Shown: in pieces, positions 24,144 to 34,356 of the stretch
How positions within the stretch are numbered: the stretch's first letter is position 1
How the letters are laid out: the number at the start of each line of letters is the position of its first letter
Assembly: GCA_001557505.1 (NCBI GenBank)
Contig: LSAX01000004.1
Coordinates: 2,914,001 to 2,978,000, forward strand
Direction of reading: 5' to 3'
DNA from: Reticulascus tulasneorum
Lineage: Eukaryota > Ascomycota > Sordariomycetes > Glomerellales > Reticulascaceae
Length of the DNA stretch: 64,000 nucleotides
Notes under the pieces: model-generated
Seen by the model: only the letters and a program-made list of their open reading frames with translations
The model's database searches: none
Told to the model about the DNA's origin: nothing
Translations under genes and position numbers: made by a program

Positions 24144-27100
24144 ATGTTGCGCCGCATAGTCTCCAGAGGCCACCCGGAGCCTGATAGTCAGGAAGACGAG
24201 CCTATGTCCCCTTCTCCTGGAGATGTCCCGTCCTCCCCAGACTCGAGCCGTCCTGGTGGACTTGCCAGTGTCTTCAAGGGCTTGACCGGCGCAAAGTTGA
24301 CCAAATCCCCGCCGCCTCAGCTGCAGTCCACCTCCTCGACGTCCATCCTCTCTCCTCTGGCCGATCCGACAAACGCCACACCCGTCCCCCTTCGTGGCCT
24401 GTCGGCGAATCACACCGAGTCGTTCGAGCTTCTGGCGAGCGGGCTACTACACGACCGAATTGCGGCGGCCAATACTCTTCGCTATGCCATCTCCGAATAC
24501 CCTCTGAATCCGGTGCTAGACATATGGTATGCGGCCAAAGACCTGATCGATCCCGCAAAATCTAGTGCTGCGCGAATCGCTGGATGGGAGCTTCTCACGG
24601 AATGTGTCAAGCACAAGTCTTCAACCGACCTCGAACGAAAAGAGTACTTCCAAACTCTGTCTGCTCCGGCGAATCCAGACGACTTCTATCTACAACTTGC
24701 TGCTCTCGTTGATTTAACAAATCATGGCCGCGACCTCTCCGGCTTCGATTACGATGTGGTCCCCCTCCTACGCCGGTGGTTGCGGGACGCATATCATGCT
24801 GTCAAAGTTGCAAGGAGGCAAGCCAACCGCGATGCTAAGAGAACCGCAAAAACTCGTGCCTCGGCCGCCGGAGAAGAGAAGAATCTGCAACAGCTGTTTC
24901 TATTCATCGTGGAGGTCATCAAGTTCAGCTCAGTGGCCGATGAGACCTCTGTTGCTGGATTGGTGGATAGTCTCGTTACGATTTGTCTGAACACCAATGT
25001 CGAGGAGGATCTGCGGGCTTGCATTGGTGTCATTGACACTATCGTCACCTTCGGTTCTCTACCCAACGAAAGCTTCAAGGAGTGCGTTTTAGTCCTAGGC
25101 TCAATCTTCTGTCTCGTTCCCAGCCTGCATAAGGTGGCATGGCATACAGTTTCCATCTTACTCAAATCACACAACGGCCATGCTGCTGTGAGGATTCTCC
25201 TTGATCTTCTCAGGAGTCTACCTGCAGATGGCAGCAGCAAGGGGAAGGATACCAGGGACATTCGTGGTGCATTGGCTGTTCTCGAGAAACTTCTAACCAA
25301 GAGCACGGAGAAAGGGTACCCAGCCGTGCCTTTTGCACTTCTGATCGACGGTTTGGTGGCAACTGTTCAGAGCACACCTTCGGGCAGAGTTTATTGCGCC
25401 GTGCTCAAGCTTGTCAACTCTCTCTTCAACGATGGCGACAGGCAGCTTCATCACCTTGTCGTTGACGAGGATTGGTCGAGCATATTGGCTGTGGCCGCTG
25501 AGTGTTCGAAGAAAGCCGCTGCGGGGATCACGGCTGATGTTGACGCTAACGCCCATGACAACGACCCTGACAAGCCTGATGAAGCCATACGACGCGAACT
25601 GCTAAAGCTGATCGCTCGATTGGAAGACTTGATGGTCCATCGGGCGGGCGAGTTCGTCCCTCGACAGGTTGTCATCAAATTCTTTATAGACGTCCACCAC
25701 TTACTGCCGGACTCTGCCGCCTGTGTTGTTCTCGACTATTTCCAGGAATTCCGATGTTGCTCCCCAACAGATAGCCAGTGGGAAGACAACCTATCCACGG
25801 TACTCAATGGTTTCTTTGCCAACCGCGATCGATCATCCCAGACTCGGCTTCTAGCTTTGCAGTCAGTCACTGATGCTTACGAGATGATGGATCTGGTAGC
25901 CGAGGAGGTTGAACAAGACTACGTCCCGAAGTTGATCAAAGACATCCTGTCTGGTATAGCCGAAGAAACAGATATCATGGTACTGGAAGCTGTAGTAACC
26001 TTCATGGCATCTGTAGCGGCCTCTTCCCATCTGGAGTTGTTCGATTTCATCATTGGCACTCTGAGAACAATTGTCGTCAATGATCGGTTGATGTCCCCGA
26101 TCTCACCGTTAACCACGTCAACCCCAGGGACACCGACGACTCCAGACCGCCCGACACCCCAAATCGAGCGGACCGCGTCAGGCGTAGTCACCAAGGGCTA
26201 CGTTAAAATCTTTATGCGCTGCATGCACACTGACGCGACGAAGTGCATCAAGTTATTCGATTCACTTATAAATATAGCCAAGGGGAGTCATTCCAAGAAT
26301 GATGCTCGTCTTACGGCCATGAAACTATTGTTCCGGCTTAGGGCCGACTGGGCAAACCGCGTGTTTCTAGTTCTGGACACAGAGTCCGAAGGACTCGCTG
26401 CCTCTCTCTATCGCACGGATACATCTTTAGCTCGTAAGCAGGCTGATGATGCTGCCCAACCGCCAAGATTATCAAGGGCTGAGCACGGAGGAGGATCACG
26501 CTCTTCGCGAGGTATTTCATTTAGCCAAGGCGGTCCTCAAGACAGGATGTATCCTGTGCGCACCGCAAGTGGTGCAAAATCATCACTTCAGAGATACAAG
26601 CAGCTGTGGATGTTGCCTGATCCGGAGGCACTTCCCGAACCAGTGTCTCCCTCGGCGAGCCCGATCCTTGTCTCGCACGTGGATGTCCTCGGTGCATCGT
26701 CGGATGCTCTCCCTGATAAGGAGGAAGCAGAGACACATGGCTTGACACCTGTACCGCTGAACATGGCGGCATGGCTCGAGACTATACTGCATTTGTTCGA
26801 AAGCGGCTCTGACTGGGAGGTGTACAGTCTGGTCTTGGTTCACCTGCCATCGCAACTAAGCAACCATGCCATTTTCCGCGACGCAATCAGTCAAATACGG
26901 GATCTCAGACGCGTGATTTGTGAACAAATACGGATGAATAGCTTCCAAGAGCCGCCGAGCTCCACCAGCTTGCGGCGAGCTGATGTCGCCATCTGCCTGT
27001 TCCACAGCTTGACCATGATATTGAGCTATCACGAGCTTTTCCAAAAGGAACAGGAGGATGAGATAGTACGGGCATTCGTCCAAGGAATATCCACATGGGA

Positions 27101-29057
27101 GCGATGTGCCAAATATTGCATCCACGCACTTTCTATCTGTTGCCACGAACTACCGTTGTCAACTAGCAAGTCCCTTGTCCAGATGCTACAAAAGATGGCC
27201 CAGATCATCACACAACAGCATGTTGCCATGCATATTCTCGAGTTCCTCGCATGTCTTAGTAGGCTGCAGAACCTCTATGTCAACTTCAGGGAGGACGAAT
27301 ATCGCATCGTGTTCGGGATCTGCTTCAGGTATCTGCAATATGTGCGGGACAAGAAACAGTCGCAACGAAATAGTCAAATGAGCGAGCACGCTACACCAGC
27401 TGTACCGGCACAATATGCATCGGACATGGCACACCCCAGCGCCGGTGACGATCTGCCACAGTACGTGTACGCTTTAGCATATCATGTGATAACATTCTGG
27501 TTTCTGGCATTGAAGTTGCCGGACCGCGCCAACCAAGTCGGATGGATAGCCAAGAACCTCTTCACTGATGTCGACGGAGGACAGAATGCAGAGGAGCAGG
27601 CACTGATCACGATTGACTTCATGCAGCGAGTAGCGTTTGCTGATGCAGATGAATCTTCTGAAGACCCTCTTTTCACGAAGGAGAGATTCGGGGAGATATT
27701 GAAGCGCAGATGGTTGATTGGGCACAGTATTGTTACTGTCGAACAAGCAACTGCAACCGGATGGGCTCAAATCACGAAACGACAGCCGTCAGGGACATCA
27801 TCGTACACTGTTCGTGAGACGTTTCGACCGCCGCCTGCTCACAAGACGAGATACGCCTCTGATGTCAGCAGGGAAGGGCAGCCATCCAGCAATATCGTGC
27901 TCCCGAGCCACTTATTAGTGCAATTGCTGACCTCTGTTCCGCAAACCTACGATGTCCTACGCCCGGTCCCACTTCCGAATGAGGAGGTGATAGACCGTGC
28001 TATCAGGGTATTTGACCGTAATTCTATAGTAGATGGGCATAAAGTCGGAGTCATCTATATCGGCGAAGGTCAAACTAAAGAAACCGAGATTCTCGCTAAT
28101 GTTTCCGGAAGCAGCGACTATGTGGACTTTTTGAATGGATTGGGAACCTTGACCAAGTTGAAGGGAGCCAACTTTAATACGCAGGGGCTGGACAGGGAAT
28201 ACGATACAGACGGGCAGTATACCTTTTGCTGGCGTGATAGAGTCACGGAAATGGTGTTCCACGTCACAACCCAGATGCCCACGAACCTCGAGAGAGACCC
28301 AAATTGTATCAGCAAAAAGCGGCACGTTGGAAATGACTTTGTCAATATCATCTTCAACGACTCTGGCCTACCATTCAAATTCGACACCTTCCCTAGTGAA
28401 TTCAACTATGTTAACATCGTCATAACTCCTGAGTCCAGGGCATCTTTCATCGCGAGCCGCGACGACACTCCAAAAGAGAACGGGATGCCGTTCTACAAGG
28501 TGCTGGTGATGAGCAAGCCCGGCTTCCCAGAGATATCACCGGCCTCGGAGACAAAGATGGTCAGTCTGAAGGCTCTGCCCGGCTTCATTCGACTGCTGGC
28601 CCTCAACGCATCCGTCTTCTCTCTGGTCTGGGCGAACCTCGAGGGCGGAGAGTACGTCAGCTCATGGCGGAACCGTCTTCGGGAAATCAAGCGACTCAGA
28701 GAAAAATACGGGCCGAAGATACTCATGATGCCACCATTGCACAGTCATCATCACAATCCTTCGTCTCCTTCCCCACCCGCCACGTCGCTTGGCGGCGCAG
28801 CTGTGGGCAACAATCTCAGCGCCCCGCAGCAGCATCCGCATCATCAGTCGGCAGAGGCGTCCAGGCCCGGAAGCAGCGTCCGCGACAGCTTCAGCAGTCT
28901 TAGAAGGTCATCGGTAGTTACGTTCTTCACGAGTACAAGCGAGCAGACTAGCCACCGGAGCTCGATGCTGTCGAATACAACAACGGACACGGAGATTGTG
29001 CCGTTGAGCGGACTCGATTCATTGATCGAGTCTGTGGACTTTTCAAAGTGGGCGTGA
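24144..29057 (+). CDS. tsc2: tuberin (TSC2), Rheb GTPase-activating protein
   Basis: With hamartin (Tsc1) it switches off Rheb and so restrains TOR signalling and amino-acid uptake. The gene is one uninterrupted frame of 1637 residues. The N-terminal half is helical-repeat sequence typical of tuberin, and the middle matches the tuberin region. The Rap/Ran-GAP domain spans roughly residues 1290-1500 (KVGVIYIGEGQ through to SWRNRLREIKR). It contains the catalytic asparagine thumb in HVGNDFVNIIFNDSG, Asn1397, which inserts into the GTPase active site. The last 130 residues are His/Ser/Pro-rich and low complexity. Lack of introns across 4.9 kb is notable beside 8-exon neighbours. The start at 24144 is the first ATG in frame; a shorter start at Met21 is possible. 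Confidence 0.93.
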   Translation: MLRRIVSRGHPEPDSQEDEPMSPSPGDVPSSPDSSRPGGLASVFKGLTGAKLTKSPPPQLQSTSSTSILSPLADPTNATPVPLRGLSANHTESFELLASGLLHDRIAAANTLRYAISEYPLNPVLDIWYAAKDLIDPAKSSAARIAGWELLTECVKHKSSTDLERKEYFQTLSAPANPDDFYLQLAALVDLTNHGRDLSGFDYDVVPLLRRWLRDAYHAVKVARRQANRDAKRTAKTRASAAGEEKNLQQLFLFIVEVIKFSSVADETSVAGLVDSLVTICLNTNVEEDLRACIGVIDTIVTFGSLPNESFKECVLVLGSIFCLVPSLHKVAWHTVSILLKSHNGHAAVRILLDLLRSLPADGSSKGKDTRDIRGALAVLEKLLTKSTEKGYPAVPFALLIDGLVATVQSTPSGRVYCAVLKLVNSLFNDGDRQLHHLVVDEDWSSILAVAAECSKKAAAGITADVDANAHDNDPDKPDEAIRRELLKLIARLEDLMVHRAGEFVPRQVVIKFFIDVHHLLPDSAACVVLDYFQEFRCCSPTDSQWEDNLSTVLNGFFANRDRSSQTRLLALQSVTDAYEMMDLVAEEVEQDYVPKLIKDILSGIAEETDIMVLEAVVTFMASVAASSHLELFDFIIGTLRTIVVNDRLMSPISPLTTSTPGTPTTPDRPTPQIERTASGVVTKGYVKIFMRCMHTDATKCIKLFDSLINIAKGSHSKNDARLTAMKLLFRLRADWANRVFLVLDTESEGLAASLYRTDTSLARKQADDAAQPPRLSRAEHGGGSRSSRGISFSQGGPQDRMYPVRTASGAKSSLQRYKQLWMLPDPEALPEPVSPSASPILVSHVDVLGASSDALPDKEEAETHGLTPVPLNMAAWLETILHLFESGSDWEVYSLVLVHLPSQLSNHAIFRDAISQIRDLRRVICEQIRMNSFQEPPSSTSLRRADVAICLFHSLTMILSYHELFQKEQEDEIVRAFVQGISTWERCAKYCIHALSICCHELPLSTSKSLVQMLQKMAQIITQQHVAMHILEFLACLSRLQNLYVNFREDEYRIVFGICFRYLQYVRDKKQSQRNSQMSEHATPAVPAQYASDMAHPSAGDDLPQYVYALAYHVITFWFLALKLPDRANQVGWIAKNLFTDVDGGQNAEEQALITIDFMQRVAFADADESSEDPLFTKERFGEILKRRWLIGHSIVTVEQATATGWAQITKRQPSGTSSYTVRETFRPPPAHKTRYASDVSREGQPSSNIVLPSHLLVQLLTSVPQTYDVLRPVPLPNEEVIDRAIRVFDRNSIVDGHKVGVIYIGEGQTKETEILANVSGSSDYVDFLNGLGTLTKLKGANFNTQGLDREYDTDGQYTFCWRDRVTEMVFHVTTQMPTNLERDPNCISKKRHVGNDFVNIIFNDSGLPFKFDTFPSEFNYVNIVITPESRASFIASRDDTPKENGMPFYKVLVMSKPGFPEISPASETKMVSLKALPGFIRLLALNASVFSLVWANLEGGEYVSSWRNRLREIKRLREKYGPKILMMPPLHSHHHNPSSPSPPATSLGGAAVGNNLSAPQQHPHHQSAEASRPGSSVRDSFSSLRRSSVVTFFTSTSEQTSHRSSMLSNTTTDTEIVPLSGLDSLIESVDFSKWA

Positions 29058-32000
29058 ACACGCAGATCCCCCTGACAGAGAACCCTTTTACACCCATACT
29101 TAAAAATTGGCGAGGAGATAACGAAAGTGGTGTGTGCTTGTTGTAGGATGACGGGATAAGTGAACTTTTTCATGGCGTCTACCAAGGGGACGGGGACACA
29201 GGAACTGCGGATACCACAAAAGTTTTCCTTCTGCTTGGAATTGTTTTTACTCCATTCTTTTATCATTTTGGTTTCTTTGGGGATATTTCCCTATCGTGTA
29301 CACCCCTTCGGACGCAAGAGAGGCGTCTGCATTTACACAGATGCATTCTCGAAGCGCATGATGCGCTTCGAACACCTCTTTGTATGTATGTATGGTATGG
29401 GGAGCTACGGGAAAGCATGTATGCGTCGGAAAAGGTCTTCGGCATGCCCTCAAACCAATTTTCTTTTTTCTTTTTTCCCTTTTAACCCTGTGCGACTTTG
29501 ATATATACCAAAGTCCCAGTTGGGCAGACAGACAGGAGGAAGAAGGCGTGAGGTGGAATGGGTGTGGTGTGTTGTCGTGGGGTGGATTGCTACCACTCAC
29601 CGTGAGACTGTAGGAATAATTGAGGCTTGGTGTTACACAACATACAGATGACCAACATCCACACTCTCGTCAATGCTGCCCAGGAGAGCTGCAGTGCGAT
29701 CGCCGTACATTGAATCATGACTTGGCGACTCCCGCCATCAGTCATCAGTCATCATCCATCATCAACCATCATTCAGCGAACGTATCATTCCTCCTCTTGT
29801 CCAAGTGCGAAAACGCGTATCCCTACGCTTACCCTTGGCTGCCATTGGCAGCACAAATTGCCTGGCCATCCGTTCCAGTCGGAGACGTGCACAAACGAGT
29901 TTCCATTCTAGGAAGTCTTAACCCTTCCTTCGTTCTTTTAATTTTTCTCCTTCTCTTCGGTTTCGGTTACACCCTTGAACTGCAACTCGTACATGCATGT
30001 GCATGCGTGCCAAACCCAAAGGCTCTCTCTCGTAGGAGGACAACCGATGTTCGACGCTAAATTAGCCCCCCCCAGGACCTGGGACCGGCAGACCGTGGGC
30101 GGAAAACTGGATCGGTCTGGCAAACCGCGGGCTGCGCCGCTGGATGTTTCCTGAACTTTACGTACGGGGTATGTACTTCGTACAGCATCATTGAGCAGGA
30201 ATAGATCCGGCTACCGGCTGTATGTACCGCGTCAGCAGTCGTATATTGCACGTTCGTTTCTCGAATGCCTATTCTAGTAGCATGAGCGCGGGGGAAGGAT
30301 TATGCTAAGATTGAGGTGGGATGGGTAACTTGATACTACCCCCGTACCAATACGGGATAGACTGCGAAGGGGGATGCTGTGAAGGAGCTGGTGGTGGGTA
30401 AGAGGGGATCTGCCGTCTGTTTGTTGGCGAAGGATCACAATGCTTGCTCGTTGAGGAGGGAGGGCTAAAAACCAAAAAGACGGCCTACCCGGCGGCCGTA
30501 GCTGTGCAAGGCTAGGTCCCGATGTCTTGGATCCGACCCATGGCTCAACTTGTGCCTGGCCTCAGCATCATGCCATTTGTTTGGTTGCCGATGGGCGAGT
30601 TTGGCATCTCGTAACCCCAGACTAAACGGCTTTAATTACGCTACTCGCCCTAGAAACAGCTTAAGTCCAGCAGACAACCCAGCAAGTAAAGAAGACACTA
30701 GCTGGAGTCAATCACCGCTGCTAGAGCGCAAATGTGCTGCACTGTGGTGTTTCTTCTGCAGTCTGCATGCACCACGCGTATTCAAGTTTCTGCACATTGG
30801 CGTCAATGGCGGGCTGAGAAGGGGAAAGCGTGGGAGCGTGAAGATCTGATAAGGCGGTGGGAACAATCTGGGCGAGTTTCAAAGGCCCTTATGGTCGGGT
30901 TTCGCGCTTTAACTCTCGTGCCAGGCACGTCATCACCAAGATGTTTCCTGCATCTGTACGTGCTGTTGTCAGCTACACAGGTCAATCCAGATGGGACTCG
31001 ATTCGCCACAGGCCAATGCGGACTCGAAAGAACCGACAAGACCGACGACGGCCCCGTTCCTACGTAGTATAGTCCGGCATGTACAGAGCTGAGATACGTT
31101 CCTTGGATACCCGGGTAGTTGAGAAACGCTACCTTATAAGGGGGTTATTCCGCGAAGGCACACGGACTTGGCAGACGTGCAGTTCAACATATTGTGGAGC
31201 ATACGGATACAGTATATGTCGTAAAAAGAATATATTAAATACCTGAATCAAATCTGCTTCAAGATAACGAATTCGGTAGTTATAGTCAGTGCGACTGATT
31301 CAGTCTGGCGAGAGATGTGAGGTGCACACTTAATCTGATAACTGAAGGCCGAGACCTTGGCCTGGTCCTGATGAGAGCTTATGTCACCACGAGCACTCTA
31401 TTCTTCCGCGATTCCCGTTGGAAAACATCTGATGGGCATGTGATGCCCCGACTAACAAAGCCATCGCTTTCTTTCGGCCGCAAGACATCATCATTTGGCA
31501 AGGTGACCAATTCCTTCCCTCACGGGATTCCGGTATTTGCGGGGTAGAGCTTAAGCCGATACCCGGCCCCTCTCGCAGATCATGCCGTTAAGTCCGTAAT
31601 TTGGTACAAGGTTGTATCCCGTTGGCTTCAGAAATGCCACCCTTGGTTGCCATGATGCAAGGATTATGTACGACTATGCTGTTCTAGGCCCGTGGCCATG
31701 AGCTTAGTGCACGAATCGTATGGCGGGTTGGTCACAGAGGGGGAGGAGGCCTCTCGTGGTCGAATCCTCCCTCCGGCGGCGCCATAGCTTGAGCTCTGTC
31801 GTTACTCGAAGTGCATGGCTTCAGCATCGGGCTAGGATGCCTGATAAGTCGGCAGAGCTACCGGGATCCAACCCAGATCGTCGGGTTTCTGGGTCAGCAG
31901 CTAAGGCAGCCCGTCACATTGAGCCGTGTGCAGAAGAGAGTTCTGGGCGTCACCTGGCTCACATCAGCTTGTCAGCCAGTTGATTTAATAGTTTGATAAG

Positions 32001-32677
32001 TTTGCGCGGTCAGGCTTACTTGTCAGACAAGATCACCCTAACTTTACACGTGCTGCGCCGTCAGGGAATGGCTCCCAAGATGCGCTTGGCAGAGCCACTT
32101 CCGAGCTTGTTGTTCCAGTTTGGCTGAAAAGGAATGAAACTGAACTATACATGAAATTTTGAAGGCCAGTCTCCCCAAGCCCACCAACACGTTGTTGGAT
32201 GACATTTTGTTGTAAAGGTCAGAGTTTCGCTAAACCCTGCCGTAATAAGCCCAAGCCACTCCGCAAAGCGGTACAATCCATGTTGACTTATTATTAGACG
32301 ACGCCTGTCAATGTACAATCAATTTTATGCAAGGGGGTTATCGTATATCTTGAAGTGTATCAATCAAGCAGAAGGAATAGGTTCCTTGTCTCGAGGGCAG
32401 GACTTGCCAGGCGACGGACCTGGGGTTTGGGGTCAATAGTTCGCGTGGCAAGTTTCATGTCTCTGAACTGGGGACTGTCCCCCATCAATGAGACGACCAA
32501 TCCAAAGGCCAGCCGTTGGTTGCAATTGCCGGGATATTCATGGCGCTGTTGGCTATTCGAACACTGGTGGGACTAAGTTGGAACCGCTGAAATGGTGCCG
32601 GAAGCTGGCAGACCAGTGCCGAATGAGACGCTGATGCTGATTCGGGGAGGCCTTTGTACTATGAGCAGGTTTTCCGC
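29058..32677. other. 3.6 kb gene-poor stretch
   Basis: Begins with the TSC2 3' region, which includes a 23-bp palindrome at 29349-29371. The rest shows no open frame with family features and no recognised transposon. Frames such as 29620-30060 and 30550-30849 look random in composition. Confidence 0.55.
29349..29371. repeat. 23-bp palindrome downstream of TSC2
   Basis: Arms TCGAAGCGCAT and ATGCGCTTCGA are exact reverse complements around one G. It lies about 290 bp after the TSC2 stop codon. It may be a protein-binding dyad or an RNA 3'-end structure. Confidence 0.8.
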
Positions 32678-34356
32678 TCATACTTTGCGCCATAGGTCGT
32701 TATATGTTGCCCATTTTTGAAATCCTATGCAAAGGAAGTGGTCAGTGCTGGGGCACAGCATACGCATTTGACGCTGCTTACCAATTGACTGAAAGCCCTC
32801 ATCGCCTCCCTTGACTCCATCAATGAAGAGATGGCGCATTCCCTGCTCAGCCAACATCTTGATACATGTGTCCAGCAACCGGATCATGACAGAATCTCTG
32901 CTGTTTACCATTTCCGGATTATCATCTGATACCGTGTTAGCTCAAAAGCTTGGCAATGGACGCACTGGGGTGTCAAACCTGCGATACAGACACACGTAAC
33001 ACCGCCAACATCCTGCCCGATAGTTTTTGCCCATGGGAGATCGTCAGCTACTGGGTTACCCGAGTTGGGAATGTAGGTTAAGGCTGTTGCGACGATGGTG
33101 CTGCCTTCAAAACCAAGGACGATATCTCGGACGTGGATCGTGTTGGCAAGTTTCGCATACTCCTCGTACCAACCCATGTTATTCTTTCGTGCTGAATCCC
33201 GATCGACAATTTCCAAGACTTGCTGAAACTCCAGCATATCGCACGGTCGAAAGGTCAGACCTGCCGACGAAAAGCTGTTCGTTGGCATGTCTTCGAATTT
33301 TAACAGCCAGTCCGAGACTTCAAACCTCCGTTGATCCATCTGCCAGCCTCGTCGTGCAAACCACTCGCGGGAGGCCAGTTCCGACGGCAGCCCATACATC
33401 AAGCGTGGGAAGGTACTTCCGAGTTGCAGTCGGTCTACCCCGCGAGTTCGTGATAGCTGCTTCAAGGCAAAGTCGTGGAGGCTTCGACCGATCCCTCTTC
33501 TGCGGTAGGATTGTCGAACAATGATAACGGCAAGTGAACCTATTAATCGTACCGGGTCGCTGTCGGGATACGTGGTGTAAGTAGCGCAGAAACCTACCAA
33601 CTCTCCGCTTTCCGGCTCCCGAACGATGTAGTGGGCTGCCCAGCCTTCACGCTTTAGGAGAGAGCCAAGCACGAAGTGGCTGAGGTGGAACTTCTTAGGT
33701 AAAGATTCCGCCCAAAGCTCATGGACGGATGTCAGGTCCCTATTCGCCTGCCACTCTTCCACCGACCAAGTGCGCGGGGCCATGATAAGGTTTTGCACGT
33801 TCACTCCCGACGAAGGCGCTGCCCTTGCTTCCCCGAAAAGAATGGCGGCTGCGATTTCGAGTTCTTTCGGCGAGTACCCGGCTACTTGGACGATGGTAGG
33901 AAAGCTTCCTTCTTGAAGGCGTAAGGCTTGGAGGCTGCAACAGGCCACTATAACTTGAGGCTGTTCTGTTCCAAGTCTTTGAGCAAGCTTTGCGAATTCA
34001 ACCTGTGATGGGTCACCTGGGATCGGAGGGCCGGAAATGACGAATATGATCGCCTTGGATTCGGTCATGAATTCTCCGTGCCAGTCAGTCAGGCCCTTAG
34101 CTTTGGTGTACGGGACATGCTGGACACGAGGGTGTCTCGCAGCAATAGCACGACCGAGCGTTTCGAATGGGTCCCGGTTGTTTTCTGGGCTGTTGTTGTA
34201 CGGGACAACAACGGGAGTGAGAAGAAGAATGATATCATCGCTCCGGAGAACCCTGCTGAGAGGGATGCAGTCCTGATGATCCCATAAGAGCATTGTAGAA
34301 GTTTCTGTGGCATCATGCGAACTGCTTCGTGCTGCCGCAAAGGATCCGGGCTGCAT
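32678..34356 (-). CDS. GH3 C-terminal domain plus tandem GNAT acetyltransferase, barrel missing
   Basis: Three exons, 34356-32979, 32925-32782 and 32724-32678, join in phase to 522 residues. The last exon ends with a GNAT-like tail (GFQKWATYNDLW). Residues about 1-190 match the C-terminal half of NagZ-like family 3 beta-N-acetylglucosaminidases (LLLTPVVVPYN, AIIFVISGPP). Residues 192-345 form a GNAT domain with the acetyl-CoA loop RQSYRRRGIGRSL, and 350-522 a second GNAT-like domain. In related fungal proteins, as I recall them, a GH3 TIM barrel precedes this architecture. Nothing like its conserved motifs is visible in the 3.5 kb upstream, so the glycosidase part appears lost and hydrolase activity is unlikely. 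The acetyltransferase part looks intact. Whether the ATG at 34356 is used is uncertain. Confidence 0.75.

Noticed and set aside
31760..31790. GTCGAATCC resembling a tRNA B box
   Set aside because: No paired T stem and no A box at the right distance.
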